A stretch of 64,000 bases of DNA from Enoplolaimus lenunculus (taxonomy: Eukaryota; Nematoda; Enoplea; Enoplida; Thoracostomopsidae): assembly GCA_030248215.1 (NCBI GenBank), contig JASANG010001107.1, forward strand, positions 682,001 through 746,000. Reading direction: 5' to 3'. Made by a program: the position numbers and the translations under genes. Positions 11,901 through 23,476 of this stretch are shown piece by piece (position 1 is the first letter of the stretch; each line of letters opens with the position of its first letter). Under the pieces are notes generated by a model. It was not told where the DNA came from. It did not search any database and saw only the letters and a list, made by a program, of their open reading frames with translations.

Positions 11901-12074
11901 CAAGTAACAAACGCCACACGAGCTAGCAGTGCAAAGGATGTTTCGCTAAAGCAGACGCAGTCCAATGATGGTGGCAAGGAGTTAAAACAAAGCAACCGCA
12001 CCAAAACTTATAACAAAAAATCTAACTTTGTTGCGAAGCGACGAATCTATCCTCGGCCTAACGTTTCTGATTAA
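8942..12074 (+). CDS. Ammonium transporter, Amt/MEP family
   Basis: Two exons, 8942-9562 and 10617-12074, join in phase 0 (692 residues). All eleven membrane segments of the Amt fold are recognisable, from EWYTVQYFITAAG (TM1) to about residue 415. Signature residues are kept: SERM after TM3, the WVW before a P-N-G turn, D171 and H179 in DWAGAGVMH, and H343 after VDDRVGTIS, so the twin pore histidines are present. Family role: trimeric channel-like carrier of NH4+/NH3 at the plasma membrane. Of the two pore-gate phenylalanines, the second appears kept (F228, SFN) but the first aligns with a histidine near 118. The ~250-residue cytoplasmic tail is rich in Ser, Lys, Glu and Asn and is longer than usual. 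The start is the first ATG after an in-frame stop and a likely splice acceptor. The 1.05-kb intron holds a palindromic MITE. Confidence 0.93.
9563..10616 (+). other. Intron of the ammonium transporter gene
   Basis: Starts GTATGC and ends TTGTTTTAG. It contains CCGG-type repeat fragments at about 10020-10100 and 10290-10325 and a full palindromic GACTC element at 10382-10597, which ends 19 bases before the acceptor. Confidence 0.8.
10382..10597. repeat. Palindromic GACTC-rich MITE, copy 2
   Basis: Starts TACACTGCAAACAATG and ends CATTTCTTGCAGTGTA; internal GACTC / 'ctggcggagtcgaattt' arms fold back. The right end contains TTTCTTGCAG, a good match to a 3' splice site, 23 bases upstream of the real acceptor of transporter exon 2. 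Confidence 0.8.
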
Positions 12075-12714
12075 ACACAGATTTGGTGCACGGAACAAGA
12101 GTTTGAGATGTGTACAAATGTATCTGCAAGCTACCTGGCCATAACGAAAAATGTGTTTACGTTCTCTAGAGTGAATATATACGCGTCAAGTGAGAAATTT
12201 CTGGTTCCACCACTGGCTGACCACAAACTTGTGAGTTTGAGATCGGCTAAATCCAGAAACAGGAGTTGTGTCATAACCATTCCCAGTTTTTGTTTGCTAA
12301 CCGTCTGTGCCAATGTATAGAACTGGGGCTGAACAGTGGTTACAATATAACTATTGATACAAGTTCGTCAAAAATTAGAGAATCGCTTTTTATACGCGGA
12401 ATATTCGATTGTTTGGAAATCAAATTTGTGAAAACTAGAATATTTGAAACGGAATCATGAAGGCAACATAAGTTCAACAGGTACATTATAATACAAATTC
12501 TAGCTAAACAGCGCCCATGAGACTTAGGTAAAATTTCGGACGAGAGGTGTATGAGAACTATCACTCTTTTGCAGCTTTCCGCGAAATTCGCAGGAAAAAC
12601 AAAAAAATCCGTTTTTCCGTTGGTTGTTTTCCAGTGCTCAACCCTGGCTTATAGTAAACGTCGTAGAAACGAATTAATTTTTGTTCCATAAGGTCAAAAT
12701 ATTGAATTATGCAA

Positions 12715-12720
12715 TAAAAT
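12715..12720 (+). promoter_or_regulatory. Possible poly(A) signal of the ammonium transporter gene
   Basis: AATAAA about 640 bases past the stop codon, the first perfect hexamer found there. Use is inferred. Confidence 0.3.
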
Positions 12721-13915
12721 GTTGGCACCTATAAAATTAGTTTCAGTGTTATATATTGGGCGAAATACCTTCGTACAGTTTACAAGCTTTTATGCTAAAA
12801 AATTCAGTAGAAGTGAGCCCTTGCGCTGCGCCTTTGCAGCGTACATAAAGTACACTAGTGGACATGTTGCAAAATTTGCAACCTTTTAATTAACAAAGCG
12901 CAGAACGCGGTTCCGAAGCCAGGGGTTCAGGAGTGGGATGTCAATCTCCTAAAAATTTCCTCGCCTGTAAATCAGGTGACAAAGTTGTTTGTCCTTCAAA
13001 GTTTTAACCCCCATTACGAGAAGAGCTGGCTGTGGCCCTGTCAGAACTAATGCTTGATCTGCCAGTAATGTCCAAATCCTGCATAAAAGGTTTCTCAACG
13101 CATTGAAATCAGAGATGGGCAAAGGAAAAACCAATAGAAAAAACAGTGTTTTCGGTTTTTTCCGTTTTTTTCCGAGGGAGTGGAAAAAACGGAAAAAACG
13201 TTTTTTGATTAATCTCAGTAAATTTACTTTCAAAACAGACAAACCATCGCGCAAGAACCGTGAGAAATTGGTTTTCTCATGCTCCCGTCATCGTGAAGGC
13301 TAATTTACAGGAATTTCCAATATGGACAGCCGCACGATATATAATTGTGCAACTGTCGCGAGCGAGCTGCCAAACGTCATAGTGCTACACCTTAATGCAG
13401 AATCTTACTTCCGCATTCTGATTACTTCCGCATTCGCAGGTGGTTAATTATGGATCATCTACGCTATACTGCACGCGCCTGTGGAAAAAATTTTCCACCC
13501 ACTGCCTTTGAACAAGGTGCAAATCAGCGCTGTTACAACAGCCTAGATACAATAAACAACTGAAAACTAATATTTGTTTTTGTCCACACTCCCTTGTACA
13601 CCTTTCTGAACCAAACAATACCCTTTAAATGGACTCAGCACTAAACGGTACTGCAGCAATACACAATACAAAATATACAAACATAAGTGTAAATTTTTTG
13701 TGCATGTGCGTATTGTATACCTGTAATCTATAGATTTCTCCTAGTCCCTTTTTTAAGGGACTCGGGAAATGGTGCACGCATTATAACGTAGATGACCCAT
13801 TACAGACTTCATACGTCTTCCTTCGAAAAAATGGGGTAAAACCGGCATTTTATATCTACTGGCGTCGTGCAAAAACGTTGGAAACGCGCCAAATTTATTT
13901 GACCGTACTCGTTAG

Positions 13916-14247
13916 CAGGGTAAAATCGGAGGTCTGCCTCCGGCTCCGGCAGAAAATAGACCTCAGGCTCCGGCTCCGGCAGAATTTTTGCCTGAGATTC
14001 CAGAATTTTGGTAGCGAAATTTTTAGTTTTCCAAAATTTATCTTTTTGGCGCGTATCCTTTTAACTTTTCGCACAATTTTGAGGAAATAATTGTCAAGAT
14101 TTCGTAAGAACAAAGCGTAAAACTAAACGATTTTACAACACGACACAGATATTTGCTAAAATTAACAAAATAAATGAAATGTTAACTACGTAATTTCGGC
14201 GCTCTCCGGCTCCGGCTCCGATGTTTTTCAACTTCGGTTGCACCCTG
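13916..14247. repeat. CCGG-rich hAT-like element
   Basis: Starts CAGGGTAAAATCGG and ends CGGTTGCACCCTG, an inverted pair related to the CAGGGTGCAACCGG ends of the copy at 61444-61852. The interior has the repeated 'ctccggctccggcagaa' blocks. Confidence 0.6.
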
Positions 14248-14760
14248 TTCAGCCAGGAGTCTGATTGTGGAAAATTAACACCGTTCGACTCAGCTCTGCT
14301 AGCTCGTCGAACGGTGTATAAAACTTGTTTAACTTTTAACAAAAATACTTTTTATGCCTTATAAGGCGGAAATTTTGGGTATAAAATGGCTATTGAAAAA
14401 GCCGCCAGAAGCCCAAATATGCGAAAATTTTCAAAATCCAGCAATATCTGAGCAAACACCGGCCGGAGATAACCGAAGAAACCCAAATTAGTACATGTGC
14501 CCCTATTTCTTGAACCAATTTGAGAGGGGCCCTTTCAAAGGCTGGAAACTCATATAGTAGGAGTAGGGCGAGGTGAACGACACTTCTCTACATCACAGAC
14601 TAAAAATAAAAGAAACAAATATTGAGTAAAATTTTGGAATGAAGGTTTGATCTCTATTTATGAATACAGACACCAAATTGAAAGAGAGGAAACCTTACAC
14701 ACATTTCACTTGCTTTTTCTCGGCAATTGACCCTAGTGTGGAAATTATTGTGTTCAACTA

Positions 14761-15190
14761 CAGTAGTGACCCGAATACGAGGGGGCTATAAGAGCGGAGG
14801 GGTTCATTTTGAGTTGCAATCAATAGAAGTCTGTATCCGTAGATTCCGTAAAGCGGATAGAGTTCCTAAACTCTAAGTCTATGAATGTCTACTATCCCTT
14901 ATTGTAGTGCTTGATTCCAGGACCAAATAAAGTTTAGTTCGAAACTAAAAAGCGTACTTAAGTTTTGAAAGTACATTTCTAAGTATAACCTCACATTTAT
15001 CGCTCAAACGTTTGATACAAGACACATAAGCGTATAATTTAACGGTGAGTTGCAATGCCGAATATATATTGGTAACGAAGGGCGCCGAAGTCCGGGTTAA
15101 AATAAATAACAGTCCGCAACCGAATAACAGGATGTAGCCTCTAGAGAGGCGAAATAAATATCAGTTCCTCCCCTTATTCGGATCATTAAA
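14761..15190. repeat. TGTAGTGACCCG-type MITE, copy 1
   Basis: Left end CAGTAGTGACCCGAATACGA; right end CCCCTTATTCGGATCATTA, the diverged complement. The interior matches copies at 34937-35284, 24013-24216, 44829-45012 and 59093-59450: 'gagtccgtatccctaa', 'ggatagagtccctaaaccc', 'gaataacag' and 'ctggagaggc' blocks. Confidence 0.7.
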
Positions 15191-16157
15191 GTACTGCATA
15201 GATATCAATGAAGCCTTTTCTATTAAGGTAAAATGATGTAAACAGCTCGTTTAGCTTACATAGCTAGTTGTTTTGTCAACAATTCGGAGTGTACCAAATA
15301 AAACTGCATATACCTCCCTATCTATGGAGTAGTATTTAGTTGACAAGACGGATTACGCCACGCTAATTTTGTGCCAACTTTTTGTTCTGTAACAATTCTT
15401 TAGACAGCCGCGTAGCCAGCTCAATCTAAGAGCCAGGGTCGTGTATTGCACCATGGAATACCCCAATAAATAGCACACACACATAAAAAATCAACGCGTA
15501 ATGCACAATGCATAGTAGCTACGCAGTGCGCAACGTGCTACACTGGTAAATAGCGCATATAATGTTCCAACTACTTCGCACTATCATAACAACAACAAGT
15601 ACATATATACATTGTGGAGAAGAACGCTCAACCTTACAGACCATGCCAAAACCATTTTAGGACTGGTACACGGTTGAAAAATAAGTTTACATTCATTGCT
15701 AAAACAGTTATAAAGAAGGCAAAATTGTGCGTGCGGGGGAAGTCCCATGGCTTATCTGATTACATCTACGGTCTTAAAGTCCCCAATATGATTATGGCAA
15801 ACTTACGTACGATACATATTTCATGTCGCCGCAATGTAGGTATACCGTTCATTGTTCTCGAACGCTTACGTATATATTTGTTTTATGTTACAGGTAGTAT
15901 ATTTAATTTAACTCTTAAAATCATAATACGTACACGTAATTACGATGGTTCCTGTACATCATTAATTTAAATTTTTTCCTCTGGACTGCAACATTTGGTT
16001 TTGAAATCGTGCATAATACAGCTGTACAAATAGGTGTATGTACTGCTCATTACATTAGCATAAAACACAATGGCGATTGTGACCAAATGACAGTCGCATG
16101 TAACTTGCTTTCCAAATATGTACCAAAAATTTTGATTGAAGATAATGGCGCATTAAA

Positions 16158-18828
16158 ATGTCATTTCAGTCGTCTAGAACTGATGGTGGGGCGAGTCATG
16201 TAATCGAAATCGAAGGACTGGACCAAAGAAGGTTACATTATGGCGCCGAAGTCGATGCCCAATCTAACAATGCAACTGGTGGTTATAACACCGATGATGA
16301 CTGTTTACCCTTAAATGGTCGGAATACAACTGATTGCTATATCAATGGAGAAGCCAGGATGCATATCAGGACTGCTGGCGATGGTGGAGTGATAGGCAAT
16401 TCCACTGGAGATTATCATGGAAGAGGTAAGACGTTGTTTATGTTTTGATTGTTTTGTTGTTGCAGACGCTGACACCATTACTTGAGGAATCTAGAAAATT
16501 CAAACGTATGGAAAAGGTTATTGAACTTTTTGCAAGAGGAAGCAAAAATGGTTGTTTGAGGATTCAAAGAGTATATATACCGTGCTACAACCTTCAACTT
16601 GGTACGTATTATATATGTTTTTTGTATTTTCGAAGTGATCTTGTTTTCACTGTGAAAGCTTGGTTCTGGGTCCTGTTTCAAATTATATTGGGGAGTGTAT
16701 TGGTCAATTTTAATGTGTGCTACTAAGAGGCTTTGTTTATATACGTATATATGTGTTCAGTTTTACTAGAACAATCAAAAGTTACTTATTTCAAAATACA
16801 GCAGAAAAATGAATACCCATCCAACTAAGGTTATTTCACCAATAATATTGCAAAAGAGAACATTAAAATGAATTTTTCGGTGACATGTATTTTTCATTTT
16901 CCGGTTCCGTTTCCGGTAATTTATTCAAATTCCGGTTTCGGTAAATTGTAATTCCGGTTGCACCGTGGTATATAGAGTTGCTCCAAGTTATAACACGTAA
17001 AGATAACTATCTATCAACACGAGCTACAATATACGTGATACGTATATGGTTGCTAACTGAAAAAATAAACCATCTACATAGTGTGTAGTGTACAATAAAC
17101 CGTGGGAAATAAATACCGCGTACAGTGCTTTTTTCTGATTTTATTTTTCAAACGAGAACCAAGCGTGATGGTTGTATTTCATGCGAGTCAAATAAAGATA
17201 GCATATAAAACTGGCCCCGGGTAGGCTCCGGCAAATAACGTGTGGGGCAGAGGCCTTCCATAGGGTTCGTTACCGGAAGAGGGGCCAGACTCCGACGCAT
17301 CTCTAATATATACGTATATACACACTTTGTTAAAATTTTTATGTAAACCGGCGGAGTGTTCAATAGTGAAGGTTTTTGTTGTCTTGTCATCTCAAAAATA
17401 TCTTTAATATTACTGCATGACTGTCTTCCTATGTTCGCGTATTTAAGTGTTTTCATAAATCCTTCTTATGTTAAATTGCCCACGGCGTATTGTATACAAC
17501 TGTTTGTATCGTTTGTTATATAATTTTGTATTTATAGAGCTAGGCAGTCATGCACGTAATTCCAACCGCAAAAAATTTATTGTAACTGGAGCATTTTTGG
17601 TCGCATCGATTATGGTTACTGACATTACAACCGCGATCATCCACGATTATTTGCCATATGATAGTCGACCATTACCAGACATTTGGTTTGGTCATGTCCG
17701 GGAACGGGTTTGGCTCAATTCGGTTGCTGAAGGTTTAATGATTGTTGGCGTTTGGATAGCGCTTATCATATCGTTATTCCGCACAAATCGTTGGGTTGTT
17801 ATATCCAGGTAATTACGTTTTCTATACTTGAAGGTTTTTTGTTACTAGTTAAAAGCATTCTCAGTGACGTAGTTCGATACTCGTTCGAACCGTTACATTA
17901 GCGAAACAACATCTAGAAAAATTATGGTATTTATGGTTTGTGCTAAAGTATAGTGCGTACGTAATGTAACGAAAAAACACAGAAGGTAGTAAAATATGTC
18001 TTCATTTTTCATTGATTTAGGATTTTTTTCCTCGCCGGGATTTTGTACTTTGCGCGTGCGATATGTATGTCTGTCACATTGTTGCCGAATCAATCACGTT
18101 CATATCCGTGTGCACCGGCGCTCAATCATACGTCGCTTCCTGCGATTATCGCTCGTGTACGTGATATGATGATTACATTCGGTACGTCATCGTCTGGAAG
18201 GCGTACGGCATGTGGCGATTTAATTTTTTCGGGTCATTCAATGATTATTGTATTATCGGTGCTTGTCTATTCCGATTATGGACCTCGTGCTAAAGGGCGC
18301 ATTGGTCGCGTTGCGTTCATCGCGTACGTTGTAGCTGCGTGCGTTGCAATCTCGTGCATTCTCACGTCCCGTATGCATTATACAGTTGACGTTGTGCTGG
18401 CGTATTATTTAACAACTCGAACGTACTGGTCGCATGCAGCAGAGCTGGACGCAATTTATGGCGTCGATGGCGGCGGCCGAAATGAACGTTCGGTTCATCG
18501 CCTGGCAACAAGGAAGGCCAAGTCTAAATCAGGTGGCCACCGGCCGGATTGCGATACAGAGCGCTTCAATCATACAGTAGGCGCCGCTAACCGGCTGCCA
18601 AATGGCACTGGTTCTGCCACAATAAGTTCTGCGCATGTTAATGAATTGGATCTGAATAATTGCGAAGATACCGCGACATTATTAGTAGGACATACACCTG
18701 GATCGTCTGGATCTCTATCTACTACTCTAGAAACTGTGCTGCCTTCTGCGACAAGGGGTTTTGCGCGGCGCGGTGATTTGATTTCACGGTTAATCTGGTA
18801 TCCTATGATTGATTTTATCGAAGGGTGA
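16158..18828 (+). CDS. Sphingomyelin synthase family protein (SMS / SMS-related)
   Basis: Exons 16158-16425, 17538-17808 and 18021-18828 join in frame (448 residues). After an ~85-residue polar N-terminus come six expected membrane spans with the family motifs in order: PLPDI followed by WFGH in the first lumenal loop, CGDLIFSGHS (244-253) and HYTVDVVLAYYLTT (from 299). The catalytic triad of the family is therefore H252, H299 and D303. The end, SRLIWYPMIDFIEG, matches the position where vertebrate SMS ends its core. Family role: transfer of a phosphocholine or phosphoethanolamine head group to ceramide in Golgi or plasma membrane; which head group is used cannot be told. A Gly/Asn-rich insertion of ~110 residues lies between the last span and the C-terminal motif. 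No SAM domain is visible. A second possible first exon lies at 16466-16601. Confidence 0.92.
16466..16601 (+). other. Candidate alternative first exon of the sphingomyelin synthase gene
   Basis: Preceded by GTTGTTGCAG, a good acceptor for splicing or trans-splicing. It has an ATG at 16508 and ends at a GTACGT donor in phase 1, the same phase as exon 1. Both therefore fit the acceptor at 17538 and would give proteins with different N-termini. It cannot be included between exon 1 and exon 2, because joining it to exon 1 gives a stop. Confidence 0.45.
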
Positions 18829-20642
18829 ATTGTGTCGAAAAGCAAGAGGAAGCGTGTTTTTGCTGATTTGGCACTATTTTGTGCTGGTTTATTTTTCCAG
18901 GTACATGTTTACACGACGCAAATTTGTCCCGTTTTTTGCAACGCTGGTCTTGTGTTGGATACCATGACGTATATTGACAACATGTATCTTTTCTGGAAAT
19001 AACCTGAGGTGCAAACGTTTCTATGCGCTTTTGGTTTCATCAAATCGAGACCTCGCCGGTTTAGTCTATAGCAAATCAAGTTAGCTTGACCATATTTCGG
19101 GATACTGGTTTGCCTGTTATTTGGACCGTTTTGCTTTGTGATATTCTAGCCGGGCAGCTGCACAAACATACTTGTCGTACGTCAACGAACGAAAGTAGTT
19201 TAAATAGCAAAGCAAGTGCTTGGGTGTTTCTCGGGTAAAATGACGTTTCTTTATTGTTCTTAGCCTTAGCGTTACTCTTAGCTGGATTGGATATGGTCCA
19301 CGACACTTTTTTGGAAAGAAATTTGTGGCAATCGTTTAGGCTTACATATATACATACCCTTGATACAACATGGGTTTAATATGTTCAATCGTTAATTATG
19401 TATCATTACATAACATTTTGGTTCTATGTCGGAGCTTGTGCCATGATTACGCAAGATTTTTTGAACGTAAACGCGATACGTACTTGACACAGAGTTTTCT
19501 GTGCATGTTCTTTGATGTAGCATGGATTACATTTCTGATTTTGTTTTATTTGCTGTTTTTGCTAATAGTGTGCGTCACTCACCGAATTGTAATTTTTGGG
19601 CTTAGTCTAAACCTGGTTTTGGGTTAGTTGAAAGCTCTGCAATGAATCGTACTTAAAACATTAATACCGAATATGTTATTAATGTTAAAGTTAATTTTAC
19701 AAATTTCTTGAGCTTTTTAAATGCAGAAACATGAAATGTGAACTGAACAACGTTGTGAAAATTTAGTTGTTGAATGTACGCGTGTACGCTGCGCTATCGC
19801 ATATTAGCTACATATGCATAATTGAATATTATTGTGTGTTAAATGTTTGCATGCATTGTTTCTTAGCATGAACACATTTCGTATTATGTATGTACTGTGC
19901 ACCTAAGCTTTATTATGTAGTAACTTTTATTTTGAGTTTTAAGCGTTACTGTGTCTGGTGTGTTAAGACAGTTGCATTATATATGGATACTGCGAACTAT
20001 CGAGGTTTTTCTTATATATTTTTTATTTCTGTTATATTTTCACATGTTTCTTTTATTTTGTGGATCATGTGGCGCTTGGTGCTACTTCCTAATTTTGTAC
20101 GCGGCATGAATTGTGGGTTCAAGTTTAATCCGCACTTAGAAATAAGATCATGACTACGGTAGATAAATATTCGTTTTGTGGCGCGGTGGTAGCTTATTCA
20201 AATTTTAGGAATACGTAACTACAAGACATATGTACCCAAAATCAATCGATAACTGTATTTATTGTCTAGATATCATTGAATTTTCGTGCATGGCAAGGAT
20301 TTAATCATAATGGTTATATTGCGCGACTTGTGTAAGGTTTTCTCTGAAATAACAGGTTTTGCTCATTATTATTTCGTATAAATACGCATACAGCATAATA
20401 TATATGTAATGTGAATCAGGCTGCAACTGAGTAGTAATTATATCGGAAACCGAAACCAAAGGTAAACAAATTATGGATTTGTAGTGGTGCTGAGGGGGAG
20501 AAATCTGTGCCAGAAAATACTTCAATCAGAAAACGACAACGTATCTGCTTTTATACTGGAGAGCTAGAGCATGAAATTGACATATAATTGTCACCGAAAA
20601 TTTTATTGTAGCACGCTATGACTTAAAAATATTCAAGTGGCA

Positions 20643-21598
20643 TTATTGAGCGAAGCGAAACTCAGAGCGAAGCTCGGAGTTTCGCGAAGCGTTTTATGTT
20701 TTGTACTTGGGGTCGAAAGGTGGATGTCCGTCCGTCCGTCTGTCCGTCCGAAAAGAACCTCAGGAACGGCTGAACCGATTTTGATAAACTTTTTTTGTTT
20801 GAAAGCCAATTATGTTGGGGTGTTAACCTCGCATTGGGGTTTTAAAATTTTAAGCCGTTTATTAGCTACAGGCTGATTTGCATAATTAATTAAGCCTAAA
20901 TTAGGACTTTCCACAATATTTCACTAATTATTACAGTTAGAAGCAATCTAATTTTAGCATTAAAGGGTTTTTGGGTGCGACGAATCAGCGTAGACTGTTT
21001 ACAAACCTCCAAAACCGATAATTGAGCAGGTAGCTAATACATAATTTGCATATTAGCATAGTTTATAAGCCTAAATTAGGACTTTTTACAATATTTCACT
21101 AAGTATTAAGGTTAAAAGCAATATAATTTCAGCACTAAAGGGTTTTTTGGCGCGAGGAATTTAAATAAATAGTTTACAAACATCCAAAACCGATAATTGA
21201 ATAGTTAGCTAATAGCTAATTTGCATATTAGCTTAATTGACAAGAGAACTAGGGCTTTTTAAATTATTTCAATAATTATTAGGGTTTACTGAAGGTTTTT
21301 GGGTGCCAAGAATCTGAATAAATTATTTACAAACCTCCAAAACCGATAATTGAATAGTTAGCTAATAACTAATTTGCATATTAGCTTAATTGACAAAACA
21401 AAATTAGGACTTTTTAAATTATTCCAAAAATTATTAAAGTGACTGAAGGGTTTTTGGGTGCGAGGAATCTGAGGACATTGCTTACAAACCCCCAAAACCG
21501 ATAAATGAATAGTTAGCTAACAACTAATTTGCATATTACCTTAATTGCTTACGTGTGTTCGAGCTTCGCTCAATAAATGTAGTCCCACTACGACTGGT
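20643..21598 (-). repeat. 0.74-0.96 kb element with internal tandem units, copy 2
   Basis: Same family as 3065-4007 in opposite orientation: TTATTGAGCGAAGCG, the GTCCGTCCGTCTGTCCGTCC block, tandem ~180-bp units with 'aaaaccgataattga', then AGCTTCGCTCAATAAATG and CCCACTACGACTGGT. Confidence 0.85.
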
Positions 21599-22616
21599 AT
21601 GTTTATTTTTACCATTTCTGGTTAGACTTAATGCAGCGCTTGGTTGTGTAGGAACTAAATCTCGGTTGCGTTCTGATCATACGGTCGCTGTCTTCAAAAT
21701 GTAAGTGGTGCTTTCAATTACGGTCTTGCACTACATTTGCTGTAACTCTTGGCATATTTGTTTCTCATGGTGCTGTTGAATGGTGTGTTATTATGTCGTT
21801 TTCGTTTCTTTTTCTGCAATATTTATATTTCTGTTGGATTGCGTTCTCAGTATGTAAAAGCAAGTAAATGACAAGTTTAGTTAATACGTATATAATTTGT
21901 CATATCTTATACGGGCATTGCAGTAGCTGAGCTAATTGTGGTTAAATTCTTTGTCTGTGTTCACTTTTCAACAATTTAAATTTTATATGTCGTTGGACTT
22001 TTAATAAAATTGTTGGTGTAAGTTTCATAAAATTACAATTCATCGAATCTTACAGCATAATAGGTTTACTCGTGTTGATCAGCGATATGCATATATTCCG
22101 AACACAAAAGTTGTTTTAAATTGCAATTTTTTGCTAGCACACGAGGATGTATTTCAGTGGCTTTATAAATTTGATTAAATTTAGCTTGCAGTTAATGTCA
22201 GTTGTTCCTGTAATTTCGTTTGTTCTTATATTGAACCGATCGCTTCACTTGTAACACGGTACTTTTGGTTGCAATGTTTACTTCTGCAATAACAGCTCAT
22301 GTTGTTTTTGTGTCTAGACAAGCCATTTTTACGTTAAAATCTAGTATTGTGTATAATAAAATTTTGCGTAGTGTATATAGTGTGAAATGGAGCGATTTGA
22401 TTTAGGTTTCACATTTGTGCATTGGGTTGGTGTATGGACTAGGGACTATAGATAGGCGCCGGATATCCGCTGGTTATCCTAATCGCTACTGTTTAAAAAA
22501 TATTTTGAAATAATTTACAATGTTTTACTACTAAAGTAGCTGGAGTTTACGAAAAGAAATTGTGTAAAAGCACTTGGAAAATTAACAGTAAATTTGGTAT
22601 ACACACAGCAATTATA

Positions 22617-22775
22617 AAACAGGGCCGGATCGTTTTACGGAGGGGCTGTAATAGAGTCAGTTTAACCTTTAGACATTTTTTGCTTAGGCTTAGGAATGGG
22701 CTCATCCGTACGCTTAGGCTTAGGTATATGCTTATACTACTGTTCCGGCCCTGTTCTATACATGGGCCGATTCTG
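22617..22775 (+). repeat. TTAGGC-bearing dispersed element, copy 2
   Basis: The best-preserved copy. An inverted pair AACAGGGCCGGA (22618-22629) and TCCGGCCCTGTT (22744-22755) bounds the core. Inside are two blocks, each with GCTTAGGCTTAGG, i.e. the nematode telomere hexamer. Confidence 0.75.
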
Positions 22776-23476
22776 TAATGTTGAGAGTAAAACATTTTTG
22801 GTATCGCAGTAAGTCCATATGAGATCACAAAAAGTTAACATATATATCAAGTGTTAAAAAATTAAAATTTAACTGAAATCATCAGGGGAGGTTCTGAGGC
22901 CAAATCGGCATTGTTCTGATATATTAAGATTAGGGCGGGTCCTATAAATTTGGACCAATATTACTTTAAGCAATGTAACAACCAAAACCTCAGCGTGATA
23001 AACACAAGTCAAACAAAACTTAAGCGTAGCACAAGCAAAAAATTAGTCTAAAGTTTATGTGTACTCTAGCGAGAAAGCAGGCCTTAGGGGATCTAGAGGA
23101 CGGCGGGCGGGTGTACGCCGCCTCCCTACCTTACAATTTTTCCCCTCATAAAATTTTTTGTAAAAAAATGGTAAGCTCCCTCCTACCTTAAAATTTTCCC
23201 CTTCAGGAAATTGTTTTAGGTGAAAATGCAGTGGTTGAAATCAGACGAAGCCAAACCAGATCAATTCAATTTCAGGTGGCCAGCGCAAGAATATAATGGT
23301 AGCAATGTTCTAAACCGAATACCCAGGCCAGAACAATTGAGGACATGCAGAATAACAATACATAATGATTTTAGAATTCTATGTTTTACGCTTATAACAA
23401 TCACCGTGTAAGTCAGGGTACTTTTTTAGAGCAACCAGTTAAAACAAGCGCTAAACAAACGAAAATTGATGTTCAG

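Larger units (their letters stand above)
12075..16157. other. Intergenic region, repeats only
   Basis: Downstream of the transporter there is an AATAAA at 12715-12720. The rest holds a GATGGGCA-type repeat start near 13112 with 'ggaaaaaacggaaaaaacg' blocks, a CCGG-type element (13916-14247) and a CCCGAATA-type MITE (about 14761-15190). Short open frames are not supported by any recognisable domain. Confidence 0.6.

Noticed and set aside
16426-16465. A 40-base intron joining the two N-terminal exons of the sphingomyelin synthase gene
   Set aside because: The donor leaves phase 1 and the acceptor needs phase 0; joining them gives an early stop. The second exon is better explained as an alternative first exon.
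19370-20153. Two hydrophobic short frames downstream of the sphingomyelin synthase gene
   Set aside because: AT-rich DNA readily gives Leu/Phe/Ile-rich frames. They have no family motif and no splice or start context.
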